Part shown: one piece after another, positions 54,666-64,000 of the stretch | Layout of the letters: every line of letters begins with the position of its first letter | Numbering within the stretch: position 1 is the first letter of the stretch | Origin: Atriophallophorus winterbourni | Lineage: Eukaryota > Platyhelminthes > Trematoda > Plagiorchiida > Microphallidae | NCBI GenBank assembly: GCA_013407085.1 | Contig: JACCGJ010020597.1 | Span: 25,276-89,275, forward strand | DNA length: 64,000 bases | Direction of reading: 5' to 3' | Made by a program: the position numbers and the translations under genes | The notes under the pieces: model-generated | What the model saw: the letters and a program-made list of their open reading frames with translations, nothing else | Told to the model about the DNA's origin: nothing | Database searches by the model: none

Positions 54666-56628
54666 ATTTCGCTAGTTCAGGTTTTTGCAGAAATTTTCGG
54701 AACCGTTGCCGACCCCATACAAATTGAATCCCTAGTTGAAGCAGCAGGTGCTATTTCCAGGTTTCAAAGCTCCACTGGTTCGTCGTATTACATTCGAAGC
54801 ACAGCAACAAATACCAGGTTTGTGTTAGCTTAACTTTGATAATTTGCAGATTCCGGACTTACGAATGCGTAAAAGCTGGACGACACCGGCCATCTTCCCG
54901 AGGAATTCGTTGAACGCAATCCCGTTAGATCGGATGTGGGTCGATAATACTCATCTCAAGGTTGCCTAGTGAAAGGTTTGGGGCCTTCGAGTTTTCTTGG
55001 AGCACAACCATCCCATTAGTTTATTAATGGCTAAATACGAACCGACTCATAGGCGCTCCTCACTGGACGAGATTTCAACGATAACCCCGCGGTTGTTGAA
55101 CAATACTCCATCGTTCAACATATGCAATTATATTCGAACGCGGGTGGGGAAATACGTCACGCCGTGTGACATAAGAAACATGCGATGGAAGCTGCTGGCG
55201 AGTCGCAAAACCAGAAGTTCTTTATATGAATTGAGCTCCCAGCTCAATACCTCCGGCCGTTGTTCTATGGAAACTGATACTGAGAGCAATCTCACTCATT
55301 TCATGTTTATGACGAATGAACAGATAACGCTTTGCCGACGGTTTCCTCATTTCATTGGCATTGACTCAATTTTCAAGAGTTGCCGTGAAAAGTACGACTT
55401 ATTCGTCATTGTTGTGGTAGATGGCTGCGGTAAGGGTATTTTTGTTTGATTCGGATGGTTGCGGACGGAGACCACAACGTCCATATCTTTTTTCCTACGA
55501 AAGTTTTTGGAAGTCGCTAACCCTGTTAGCATTCTGTCTGTCATGATGGATGACAACACTGCAACTCTGGCTGCAGTGAGAGCTAAAATGCCAGCAGCAC
55601 ACGTGTTTCTGTGTCGTGTGCACATTATACGGAATGTTGCCAAAATAGTATGTTCATCTTAATTACTTACCATGTTTACAGCAACCTGGTGCCTTGTTTA
55701 TGAAGTGGTTCTACGTAGCCAGGATCACGCGCAACAGGTGGAGATATATCGTATCTTTGAATGCAATAAATAGGGTTAACGAAATCCTATACCAACAGTA
55801 CGTGAGGCCAAGACTGATCCACCGAGCCTCAATGTGGACAACAATCAGATCGCCTTGAGTTCCCACTTTTAGCCGAAGGGACAATAACTTCGTTGAAGCA
55901 ACCCATCGGTCAATTAAGAGGCACAATTTGAGTGGGAACCTTTGTCTCTGGCAAGCTGTAGAAAGAACGAAGGACGTCTTCCAACACATCCTTCAGAATC
56001 GTCAGGCTCTGTTTGCCTCTACCAGTCGTGGGCCTCGCGAAATTCCTCAGCACCCTGAGCTTGATGGAATCTGCACCCTGCTAGTACCCAAAGCTGTGGA
56101 ATTGCTGACCGACCACCTGCGGCAAAACCGTCTGATGACTTGCGTCAACATACAGGAATTATACGCGGTGACTGAAGGTTCCAAGACATACGAGGTATCT
56201 ATAGACACCTGGCAGTGTGATTGTCCATTTGGCACCGATTATTTTCTGCCTTGTCGGCATGCTTTGTATGTCAGAAACGCACGAGGTATTTCCATGGGTT
56301 AGTGAAATTCATTCGCTTAACCAATTGGCTTTCAGATAATTATCCCATTTTCAATCGTTGGCAAAGATGTTACAACGAAATGCTGCCAATAACTTCAGGT
56401 TATGTTGACCAGACGATGACATCTTACGCCCATCATTCCGGGGTTTCAGCCTGACAACCGCTACTTCAGCAAGCTGAGCGCAAGCTGTCTGCAGCTGCTC
56501 TCAATCAATTGCGAATAGAGTTTCGTGATTTTGTGAACGACTGCAGCTGCAATCCGATCCCGCCCTACATGATTGCCCCTTTAGGATTAACTGAAGAAAC
56601 AGAATCTAACGTGGGTGATGACGATTGA
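54666..56628 (+). pseudogene. MULE transposase gene, copy 1 (dead)
   Basis: Same exon layout as the copy at 59997-61960, including introns at 54818-54849 (32 nt) and 55648-55681 (34 nt). Damage relative to that copy: the start ATG is ATT (54666); a TAG at 54926-54928 stands in the zinc-finger exon where the other has AAG; one base is lost near 54980; and a TGA at 55447-55449 replaces a cysteine codon in the transposase core. The DDE-region motifs (FIGIDSIFKSC, MMDDNTATLAAVRAKMPAAH, VHIIRNV) and SWIM finger (CDCPFGTDYFLPCRHALYV) are still readable. It shares the in-frame TGA near the 3' end with the other copy. AATAAA follows at 56674. Confidence 0.82.
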
Positions 56629-56930
56629 AGATGAAATACTTGTCGATTTGGATGCGTCCCAGAATGTGTAATCAATAAAAAATTATTTCTTTTCAAGCGT
56701 TCTTTTAACCATTATTTTAATGGCCTTGCCCTGAACGAGTATACCGGGTCTGCCTATGTATTATTTGTTGATCATTAGCCCCGTTAGTAATGTACTTTTG
56801 CTCATGTTGACCGCTGTGTGAAGCGTCTTAGACAGCGTTAAGTTGAATTGGGTTGCTGGTTGGTTACAGCAATGTTGTAGGCATAGCGACCACTGACCTA
56901 GGTCAAAACCATGATAGTGGGTTCAAGGTA

Positions 56931-57230
56931 ATTCAAGGTTTTTAATGGTCTAAAAAAGCAACAAGCTTAACAACAACCATAGGATGGTAAAAATTGAAAT
57001 TTAAGTGTATAAACAATATAAGAACATAGATTAAACAGTATATAGGTGTTCTGGAAACGAATAATGCAATAAAAATTCGTCTAATTTCGTTTTAAAGTCA
57101 TGCAAGTTAGTGGTTGAAGGTAAACTGTTTCAAGTAAAACAGACACGGACAGAGTAAAAATACCTTCTACAGTTCAGGCGGGAATGGACTACGACCAGCA
57201 CATATTCATGGGCGCCTTATAGTCCGAAAA
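56931..57230 (-). mobile_element. CR1-like LINE 3' end, decamer-tail family (unit copy 1)
   Basis: ttcaaggtaattcaaggttt, then taatggtctaaaaaagcaac and the following 250 bp match 50107-50400. Only the 3' UTR and last codons are left. It lies in the same place in the second unit, so it predates the duplication. Confidence 0.75.
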
Positions 57231-58390
57231 ATACGGTACATGGTGGTTTCCAAACTTAACTTTATCAATCTTTCATGGATCGTTGAATCCTCTTCAGTTA
57301 TCTTACTCGCAGATAAGACACAAATCTGTCTATCCATCAAATATTATTTTTTCACATTTACATTCATGCCGTATTCTTGTGATGTTGTAAATCGTTTGAG
57401 TTTTAAACCTTAAATTCTTGAAGGCTTTGATTCTTGAATCCCATACAATTCATTTGCTTCTGTTATGTACTGGGTTCGACAGACAGTTGTGCCTGCTGAT
57501 CAACTAAATGATACGAGAGAACAATCCCACCAAGAAAGGGAACAGAACAACGCAGGATAGTTATGAAATAACCAAGTCGAGACTCAGGACACAGGTTCGC
57601 AGGTCCTATAGCTGGACAGGGTCAGTGTTTATATATATATTCTAAGCTCTGGAAAAGAAGCTTGGTGATAGGCAGTTTAATATTGGTTGTTTACTATCTC
57701 TTCAGGTCATCTAGAAAAATTGCTATCTATGCGATAGCTTGTTTGTTTCACATTGGGAATCAACTGTATGCCTGTCAATCTTTTATGTTTAACGTGTTTT
57801 TGATAAAAAACGAAAAATTTCATTTATTCATGAAACGAGGAAAACATTCACGCCAGATAACACTCAAATTTTACTCGTACGACGGTCAGCTCTTATTGGC
57901 TGACAGAAATACATACGCCGCACGTAATGTCTACCCTTAACTTTTCGGGTTTCTGTAGTAAATCACTTCGAACACACACACGCATCACCTGATTGGTTGA
58001 TGTGCCCTCTCGGGTTTCTACAAGAGGCAAAAGTGTAAATAACGCACGCCGCATTGGAGGCGGACGACATTGAATACTGCACACCTGAAATAGGAAAAAC
58101 CCTAGTACTGTGCTCACGTCGCGGAACGTCGTGACGATCTTTATGAATTTTTCAAAGTGTCAATTACTTATAAATAGTCGCCTACATGACAAATAACAAC
58201 CGATTTATTCAGTGTCAGGATACATTTAATCTAACCGGATGGACGGAAACAGAGACCGGAAAACAACAGATGTAGGTTCACATTTCCAGGTTACTCAGGT
58301 TTGCAGCGCAATCCGAATTTATTAGCCTGTGTATAAATTTATAAATGCTAATTCGATATATGTTGGTAGGAATGATTGTGTAGCGTGAGA
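57230..58390. other. Unassigned part of the duplicated unit (copy 1)
   Basis: At about 57240-57445 a stretch ends with ttgattcttgaatc and may be another LINE 3' end on the plus strand. From 57461 (tgttatgtac) to about 58120 there is no recognisable protein; the ORF at 57662-57940 is hydrophobic at its start (LILVVYYLF) but has no known domain. The same frame stays open in the second unit with a longer upstream extension (62840-63292), which keeps a weak coding possibility alive. Confidence 0.4.
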
Positions 58391-58860
58391 TGTACACGGA
58401 TGTGCAATCATGCAGTACTCCGGTGCTGTGAAGCTTACACCGAGATAAATTTATCTGCCAACGAGAGCGGTGTAGATGTTGGAACACTTGCTGAAGTCAC
58501 ACTACCATTTATATTTTCATTTGAATATATGTCTAGGCTGAACCACGATGACAATACGTTAGCTCGCGTACAATCTATGTCCGTGCTGCTCATCTCACAG
58601 TTCGGGCTCTTGTTCATGGCATGATAGTATGAAAGCACGAGCCTGATCCAGGCAAAGTGCCGCACAGTCAGAGACTGCACGTGGGCTGAGTTACTGTCAG
58701 GTTGCCCAGGCCTAAACAGATATGAAGCGGGGAATAGAAATAGAAATGGTAGTGAGAGTGCAGCGTGTTTCAGTATGCAGCTCACTACCGATGACCAATC
58801 AATTTAGCACGATGTTAGCCGTACAGCATTGAAATGCTGCACGATTGCACATCCGTGCAG
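58391..58860. mobile_element. TIR/MITE-like element, about 470 bp
   Basis: The ends are inverted repeats of about 37 bp. The left end, cacggatgtgcaatcatgca, continues to gtgctgt. The right end reads acagcattgaaatgctgcac and then gattgcacatccgtgca. There is no coding sequence. A second copy begins at 63725 in the next unit, and a half copy lies at 38790-38990. The right end is followed by further tandem scraps of gcacatccgtgcggg (58870-58900). Confidence 0.65.
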
Positions 58861-58899
58861 ATTGCATATCCGTGCGGGTTGCACATCCGTGCGGGCTCC

Positions 58900-59885
58900 T
58901 GTTTACATTCAAGCATGATCCTACAAAAGTAATATAGATTTAAAATACTAATGAGCTACAATAAGATCGAAATTTGTTTACTAATTGTTACAAGGACGAT
59001 TGTCTCGAATAAAGTTCGATATGTCGCATGGTCCAGCACTGATGAGTTTATTATTATTTATTATTATTATTATCACACAAGTCTTCACAGACGATGTGCC
59101 AACAAGTATACCATGAAGAAGGTACATGATGAAAGAAAAAAAGAAAAAAAGATGGAGGATTTTTTTTGTCTGTCTGTTCACACATGCCGTTTTTGATCTT
59201 TTTTTGTCTCTTTTGGAAAAAGGGAGGGGGGAGGGTCATTGATAAACGGGAACACAAGCACGGCAGGATTCTCGCCACTGGTCCCTTTCTTTTGCCATCA
59301 CACTGAGTGTTATCAGCAATATACATCAAATCTATTTCTTTGCAAAGTTATATAATAACCACACACAAATAGATTAATCAATGTCATCTTACCTTGTATT
59401 GGATGAAAGTAGGAACAGCGACATCGGCAAACTGCAAAAACAATGGGGCACACCGCCACTGGTGTGAGACAACTTGGAAAAATATTCACATTGCGAATTC
59501 GTGATCGGTCAGATGGCGGATGGTGGCAAATGCCGTAACACGTAAGACTACGATAATGATGATCACGCGATTGACCCGCACTACGAAAAGGCGACACGGA
59601 AACCTGAAAAGCGAAATAAGAGAAAATTCACGTCCAATTCACGCTGCAAATTCATAAATGGATGTTGCCGGTGTCTTAAAGATTAGACAGGTATAATTGG
59701 CTTCTAAATGTGGCAGTCTGGCGGAAGATTCATAAATACTCATTCGAGATTCGTAAGACGGCCGACTCGTAGTTAAGACTGTGTGAATTCTGACTACTGA
59801 AAAATGTTCTTTTGTACAACGTGCATTGGAGGGCGTCCGTTACAATTACTTTCCACGGGCACGAAGTATATATTAGCTGACCAAT
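58900..59885. other. Spacer of the duplicated unit, with microsatellites
   Basis: No recognised gene. It contains an (ATT)n run at about 59046-59075, an A-rich and T-rich pair near 59120-59215 and a G-rich run near 59221-59237. It forms the upstream region of the MULE gene at 59997. A CCAAT lies at 59881-59885, at the unit boundary. Confidence 0.45.
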
Positions 59886-59996
59886 CAGAATCCGTTCAAG
59901 GGGCACGAATCAGAATGCGTTTATTTTTAAGCCAATCATGGCATCTGGCCTTCCTTTAAAAAGCGCTGCATAGCCTACACGCAGCCTATTTTGACG

Positions 59997-61960
59997 ATGT
60001 CGCTAGTTCAGGTTATTGCAGAAATTTTCGGAACCGTTGCCGACCCCATACAATTTGAATCCCTCGTTGAAGCAACAGGTGCTATTTCCAGGCTTCAAAG
60101 CTACACTGGTTCATCGTATTACATTCGGAGCACTGCCCCAAATGCCAGGTTTGTGTTAGCTTAACTTTGATAATTTGCAGATGCCGGACTTACGAATGCG
60201 TAAGTGCTGGACGACACCAGCCATCTTCCCGAGGAATTCGTCGAACGCAATCCCGTAAGATCGGATGTGGGTCAAGAATACTCATCTCAAGGTTGCCTAG
60301 TGAAAGGTTTGGTGTCTCTCGAGTTTCCTTGGAGCACAACCATCCCATTAGTTTATTAATGGCTAAATACGAACCGACTCATAGACGCCTCTCACTCTAC
60401 GAGATGTCAACGATAACCCCTTGGTTGTTGAATAATACTCCATCGTTCAACATATGCAATTATATTCGAACGCAGATGGGGAAATACGTCACGCCGTGTG
60501 ACGTAAGAAACATGCGATGGAAGCTGCTGGCGAGTCGCAAAACCACAAGTTCTTTATACGACTTGAGCTCCCAGCTCAATACATCCGGCCGTTGTTTTAT
60601 GGAAACTGATGCTAAGAGCAATCTCACTCATTTCATATTTATGACGAATGAACAAATAACGCTTTGCTGCCGGTTTCCTCATTTCATTGGCATTGACTCA
60701 ACTTTCAAGAGTTGCCGTGAAAAGTACCACTTATTCGTCATTGTTGTGGTAGATGGCTGCGGTGAGGGTATTCCTGTTTGCTTCGGATGTTTGCGAACGG
60801 AGACCACAGCGTCCATATCTTTTTTCCTACGAAAGTTTTTGGAATTCGCTAACCCTGTTAGCATTCTGTCGGTCATGATGGATGACAGCGCTGCCACTCA
60901 GGCTCCAGTGAGAGCTGATATGCCAGCAGCACACGTGTTTCTGTGTCGTGTGCACATCATACGGAATGTGACCAAAAGAGTATGTTCATCTTAATTACTT
61001 AACATGTTTGCAGCAACCTGGTGCCTTGTTTATGAAGTGGTTCTACGTAGCCATGAGCACACGCAACAGGTGGAGATATATTGTATCTTTGAATGCAATG
61101 AATAGGGTTAACGAAACCCTATACCAACAGTACGTGAGGCCAAGACTGATCCACCGAGCCTCAATGTGGACAACAATCAGATCGCCTCGAGTTCCCACTT
61201 TTGGCCGAAGGGACAATAACTTCGTTGAAGCCACCCCTCGGTCAATTAAGAGGCACAATTTTAGTGGGAACCTTTGTCTCTGGCAAGCTGTAGAAAGAAC
61301 GAAGGACGTCTTCCAACACATCCTTCAGAATCGTCAGGCTCTATTTGTCTCTACCAGTCGTGGGCATCGAGAAATTCTTCAGCACCCTGAGCTTGATGGA
61401 ATGTGCACCCTGCTAGTACCCAAAGCAGTGGAATTGCTGACCGACCACCTGCGGCAAAACCGTCTGATGACTTGCGTCAACATACAGGAATTATCCGCGG
61501 TGACTGAAGGTTCCAAGACATACAAGGTATCTACAGTCACCTGGCAGTGTGATTGTCCATTTTCCACTGATTATCTTCTGCCTTGTCGGCATGCATTGTA
61601 TGTCAGAAACGCACGAGGTATTTCCATAGGTTAGTGAAATTCATTCGCTTAACCAATTGGCTTTCAGATAATTATCCCATTTTCAATCGTTGGCAAAGAT
61701 GTTACAACGAAATGCTGCCAATAACTTCAGGTTATGTTGACCAGACGATGACATCTTACGCCCATCATTCCGGGGTTTCAGCCTGACAACCGCTACTTCA
61801 GCAGGCTGAGCGCAAGCTGTCTGCAGCTGCTTTCAATCAATTGCGAATAGAGTTTCGTGATTTTGTGAACGACTGCAGCTGCAATCCGATCCCGCCCTAC
61901 ATGATTGCCCCTTTAGGATTAACTGAAGAAACAGAATCTAACGTGGGTGATGACGATTGA
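59997..61960 (+). CDS. MULE-type transposase with FAR1-like and SWIM zinc fingers (intact-looking copy)
   Basis: Proposed exons: 59997-60148, 60181-60979, 61014-61617 (or 61629), 61668-61774 and 61802-61960, about 606 codons. Introns are 32, 34, 50 (or 38) and possibly 27 nt, all GT-AG and in frame. Domains in order: a FAR1/WRKY-GCM-like finger (CRTYEC, then RRTQSRKIGCGSRI and SLEHNHPIS); a MULE transposase core (FIGIDSTFKSC with the first Asp, FVIVVVDGCGEGIPVCFG, MMDDSAA with the second Asp, FLCRVHIIRNVTKRV); and a SWIM finger (CDCPFSTDYLLPCRHALYV, pattern C-x-C...C-x-H). These enzymes cut and paste DNA; host genes of this build also arose by domestication. No terminal inverted repeats were identified at the gene's edges. 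Start: first ATG in frame, absent in copy 1. AATAAA at 62006. Confidence 0.78.
61784..61786 (+). other. In-frame TGA in both MULE copies, possibly within a 27-nt intron
   Basis: After ...HHSGVSA both copies have TGA, then 57 more open codons (ERKLSAA, RDFVNDCSCNPIPPYMIA) to a second stop. A GT...AG stretch, 61775-61801, is 27 nt long, starts on a codon boundary and contains the TGA; removing it restores the frame. Confidence 0.45.
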
Positions 61961-62261
61961 AGATGAAATACTTGTCGATTTGGATGCGTCCCAGAATGTG
62001 TAATCAATAAAAAATTATTTCTTTTCAAGCGTTCTTTTAACCATTATTTTAATGGCCTTGCCCTAAACGAGTATACCGGGTCTGCCTATGTATTATTTGT
62101 TGATCATTAGCCCCGTTAGTAATGTACTTTTGCTCATGTTGACCGCTGTGTGAAGCGTCTTAGACAGCGTTAAGTTGAATTGGGTTGCTGGTTGGTTACA
62201 GCAATGTTGTAGGCATAGCGACCACTGACCTAGGTCAAAACCATGATAGTGGGTTCAAGGT

Positions 62262-62560
62262 AATTCAAGGTTTTTAATGGTCTAAAAAAGCAACAAGCTT
62301 AACAACAACCATAGGATGGTAAAAATTGAAATGTAAGTGTATAAACTATATAAGAACATAGATTAAACAGTATATAAGTGTTCTGGAAACGAATAATGCA
62401 ATAAAAATTCGTCTAATTTCGTTTTAAACTCATGCAAGTTAATGGTTGAAGGTAAACTGGTTCAAGTAAAACAGACACGGACAGAGTAAAAATATCTTCT
62501 ACAGTTCAGGCGGGAAAGGGGTACGACCAGCACATATTCATGGGCGCCTTATAGTCCGAA
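62262..62560 (-). mobile_element. CR1-like LINE 3' end (unit copy 2)
   Basis: Second-unit counterpart of 56931-57230, with the same decamer tail and 3' UTR and a handful of substitutions. Confidence 0.75.
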
Positions 62561-63724
62561 AAATACGGTACATGGTGGTTTCCAAACTTAACTTTATCAA
62601 TCTTTCATGGATCGTTGAATCCTCTTCAGTTATCTTACTCGCAGATAAGACACAAATCTGTCTATCCATCAAATATTATTTTTTTACATTTACATTCATG
62701 CCGTATTCTTGTGATGTTGTGAATCGTTTGAGTTTTAAACCTCAAATTCTTGAATGCTTCGATTCTTGAATCCCATACACTTCATTTTTTTCTGTTATGT
62801 ACTGGGTTCGACAGACAGTTGTGCCTGCTGATCAACTAAATGATACGAGAGAACAATCCCACCGAGAAAGGGAACAGAACAACGCAGGATAGTTATGAAA
62901 TAACCAAGTCGAGACTCAGGACACAGGTTCGCAGGTCCTATAGCTGGACAGGGTCAGTGTTTATATATATATATTCTAAGCTCTGGAAAAGAAGCTTGGT
63001 GATAGGCAGTTTAATATTGGTTGTTTACTATCTCTTCAGGTCATCTAGAAAAATTGCTATCTATGCGATAGCTTGTTTGTTTCACATTGGGAATCAACTG
63101 TATGCGTGTCAATCTTTTATGTTTAACGTGTTTTTAATAAAAAACAAAAAAGTTCATTTATTCATGAAACGAGGAAAACATTCACGCCAGATAACACTCA
63201 AATTTTACTCGTACAACGGTCAGCTCTTATTGGCTGACAGAAATACATACGCCGCACGTAATATCAACCCTTATATTCTCGGGTTTCTGTAGTAAATCAC
63301 TTCGAACACACACACGCATCACCTGATTGGTTGATGAGCCCTTTCGGGTTTCTACAGGAGGCAAAAGTGTAAATAACGCACGCCGCATTGGAGGCGGACG
63401 ACATTGAATACTGCACACCTGAAATAGGAAAAACCCTAGTACTGTGCTCACGTCGCGGAACGTCGTGACGATTTTTGTGAATTTTTCAAAGTGTCAATTA
63501 CATATGAATAGTCGCTTACATGATAAATAACAACAGATTTATTCAGTGTCAGGTTACATTTCATCTAACCGGATGGACGGAAACACAGACCGGAAAACAA
63601 CAGATGTAGGTTCAGATTTTCAGGCTACTCAGGTTTGCAGCGCAATCCAAATTTATTAGCCTGTGTATAAATTTATAAATGCTAATTCGATATATGTTGG
63701 TAGGAATGATTGTGTAGCGTGAGA
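62560..63724. other. Unassigned part of the duplicated unit (copy 2)
   Basis: Counterpart of 57230-58390. The plus ORF 62840-63292 (150 codons) joins MIRENNPTEKGN to the same hydrophobic stretch (LILVVYYLF). In copy 1 the upstream part is in another frame because the TA run at 57640 is 2 bases shorter. No domain recognised. Confidence 0.35.
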
Positions 63725-64000
63725 TGTACACGGATGTGCAATCATGCAGTACTCCGGTGCTGGAAAGCTTACACCGAGATAAATTTATCTGTCAATGAAA
63801 GCGGTGTAGATGTTGGAACACTTGCTGAAGTCACACTACCATTTATATTTTCATTTGAATATATGTCTAGGCTGAAGCACGATGACAATATTTTAGCCCG
63901 CGTACAATATAAGTCCGTGCTGCTCATCTCACAGTTCGGGCTCTTGTTTATGGTATGATAGTATGAAAGCACAAGCCTGATCCAGGCAAAGTGCCGCACA
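63725..64000. mobile_element. TIR/MITE-like element, truncated by the window end
   Basis: Counterpart of 58391-58860: same left inverted end (acacggatgtgcaatcatgc) and interior. The right end falls outside the window. Confidence 0.65.

Larger units (their letters stand above)
54555..59885 (+). repeat. 5.33-kb duplicated unit, copy 1
   Basis: Starts cagaatccgttcaaggggca. The same start recurs at 59886, and matching positions stay 5331-5334 bases apart to the end of the window. The unit holds a MULE transposase gene, a minus-strand LINE tail, about 1 kb of unassigned DNA, a TIR/MITE-like element and about 1 kb of spacer. The copies differ by roughly a few per cent. Confidence 0.88.
59886..64000 (+). 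repeat. 5.33-kb duplicated unit, copy 2 (runs off the window)
   Basis: Directly follows copy 1 head-to-tail. Over 59886-64000 the order of parts is the same. The expected end, about 65.2 kb, lies outside the window, so the full number of copies is unknown. Confidence 0.88.

Noticed and set aside
58435..58785. 116-codon minus ORF in the duplicated unit
   Set aside because: It lies in the MITE-like element, is not kept intact at the equivalent site of copy 2 within the window, and has no domain.
59046..59075. ATT run as a regulatory signal
   Set aside because: An ordinary trinucleotide microsatellite. Nothing links it to function.

Overview
The window looks like repeat-dense nuclear DNA from a flatworm (Platyhelminthes). 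A digenean trematode is my favoured guess, but it is not proven. The reasons are: several CR1-like non-LTR retrotransposons whose ORF1 carries a PHD finger; RTE-type LINE tails; Penelope-like elements (PLEs) with a GIY-YIG endonuclease; a BEL/Pao element; an LTR family whose primer-binding site matches the 3' end of tRNA-Trp (the CsRn1 habit); genes with 32-38-nt introns; and a cluster of Ly6/uPAR (LU) three-finger genes. There is no bacterial-style gene organisation. I saw no rRNA, tRNA or CRISPR.

Layout. 1-7 kb: non-repetitive DNA, then a tandem cluster of small minus-strand LU-domain genes. Two copies have both LU exons, and a third is an orphan first exon. The second copy's intron was enlarged by an RTE fragment and a CR1 fragment. 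7-13 kb: decayed LINE remains and unassigned AT-rich DNA. 13.6-17.4 kb: an old duplicated segment whose sister lies at 34.4-36.15 kb. A short BEL/Pao element with 425-bp LTRs and a 5-bp target duplication sits only in the first copy, so the second is its empty site. 17.7-18.8 kb: the 3' part of a PLE. 19.4-25.5 kb: CsRn1-type LTR sequence, a decayed LINE ORF1, then a nearly complete minus-strand LINE. 25.9-31.5 kb: a plus-strand LINE and a dispersed repeat of about 240 bp. 32.1-33.2 kb: a miniature LTR element.

37-50 kb is a multi-level nest. One LINE ORF1/endonuclease copy is split by a second LINE and then by an inverted PLE pair. That PLE pair is itself invaded by a third LINE and a LINE fragment. 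50.1-54.55 kb: two more minus-strand LINE pieces, one carrying an insert from another LINE family.

54,555-64,000 is a direct tandem duplication with a 5.33-kb unit; the second copy abuts the first and runs off the window. Each unit carries an intron-containing MULE-type transposase gene with a FAR1-like zinc finger, a DDE transposase core and a SWIM finger. The first copy is a pseudogene. The second is open through its main exons. This second copy, with the LU genes, is the most gene-like content of the window. Nearly everything else is retrotransposon-derived. Coordinates of decayed elements are approximate, and family names rest on motifs read by eye.
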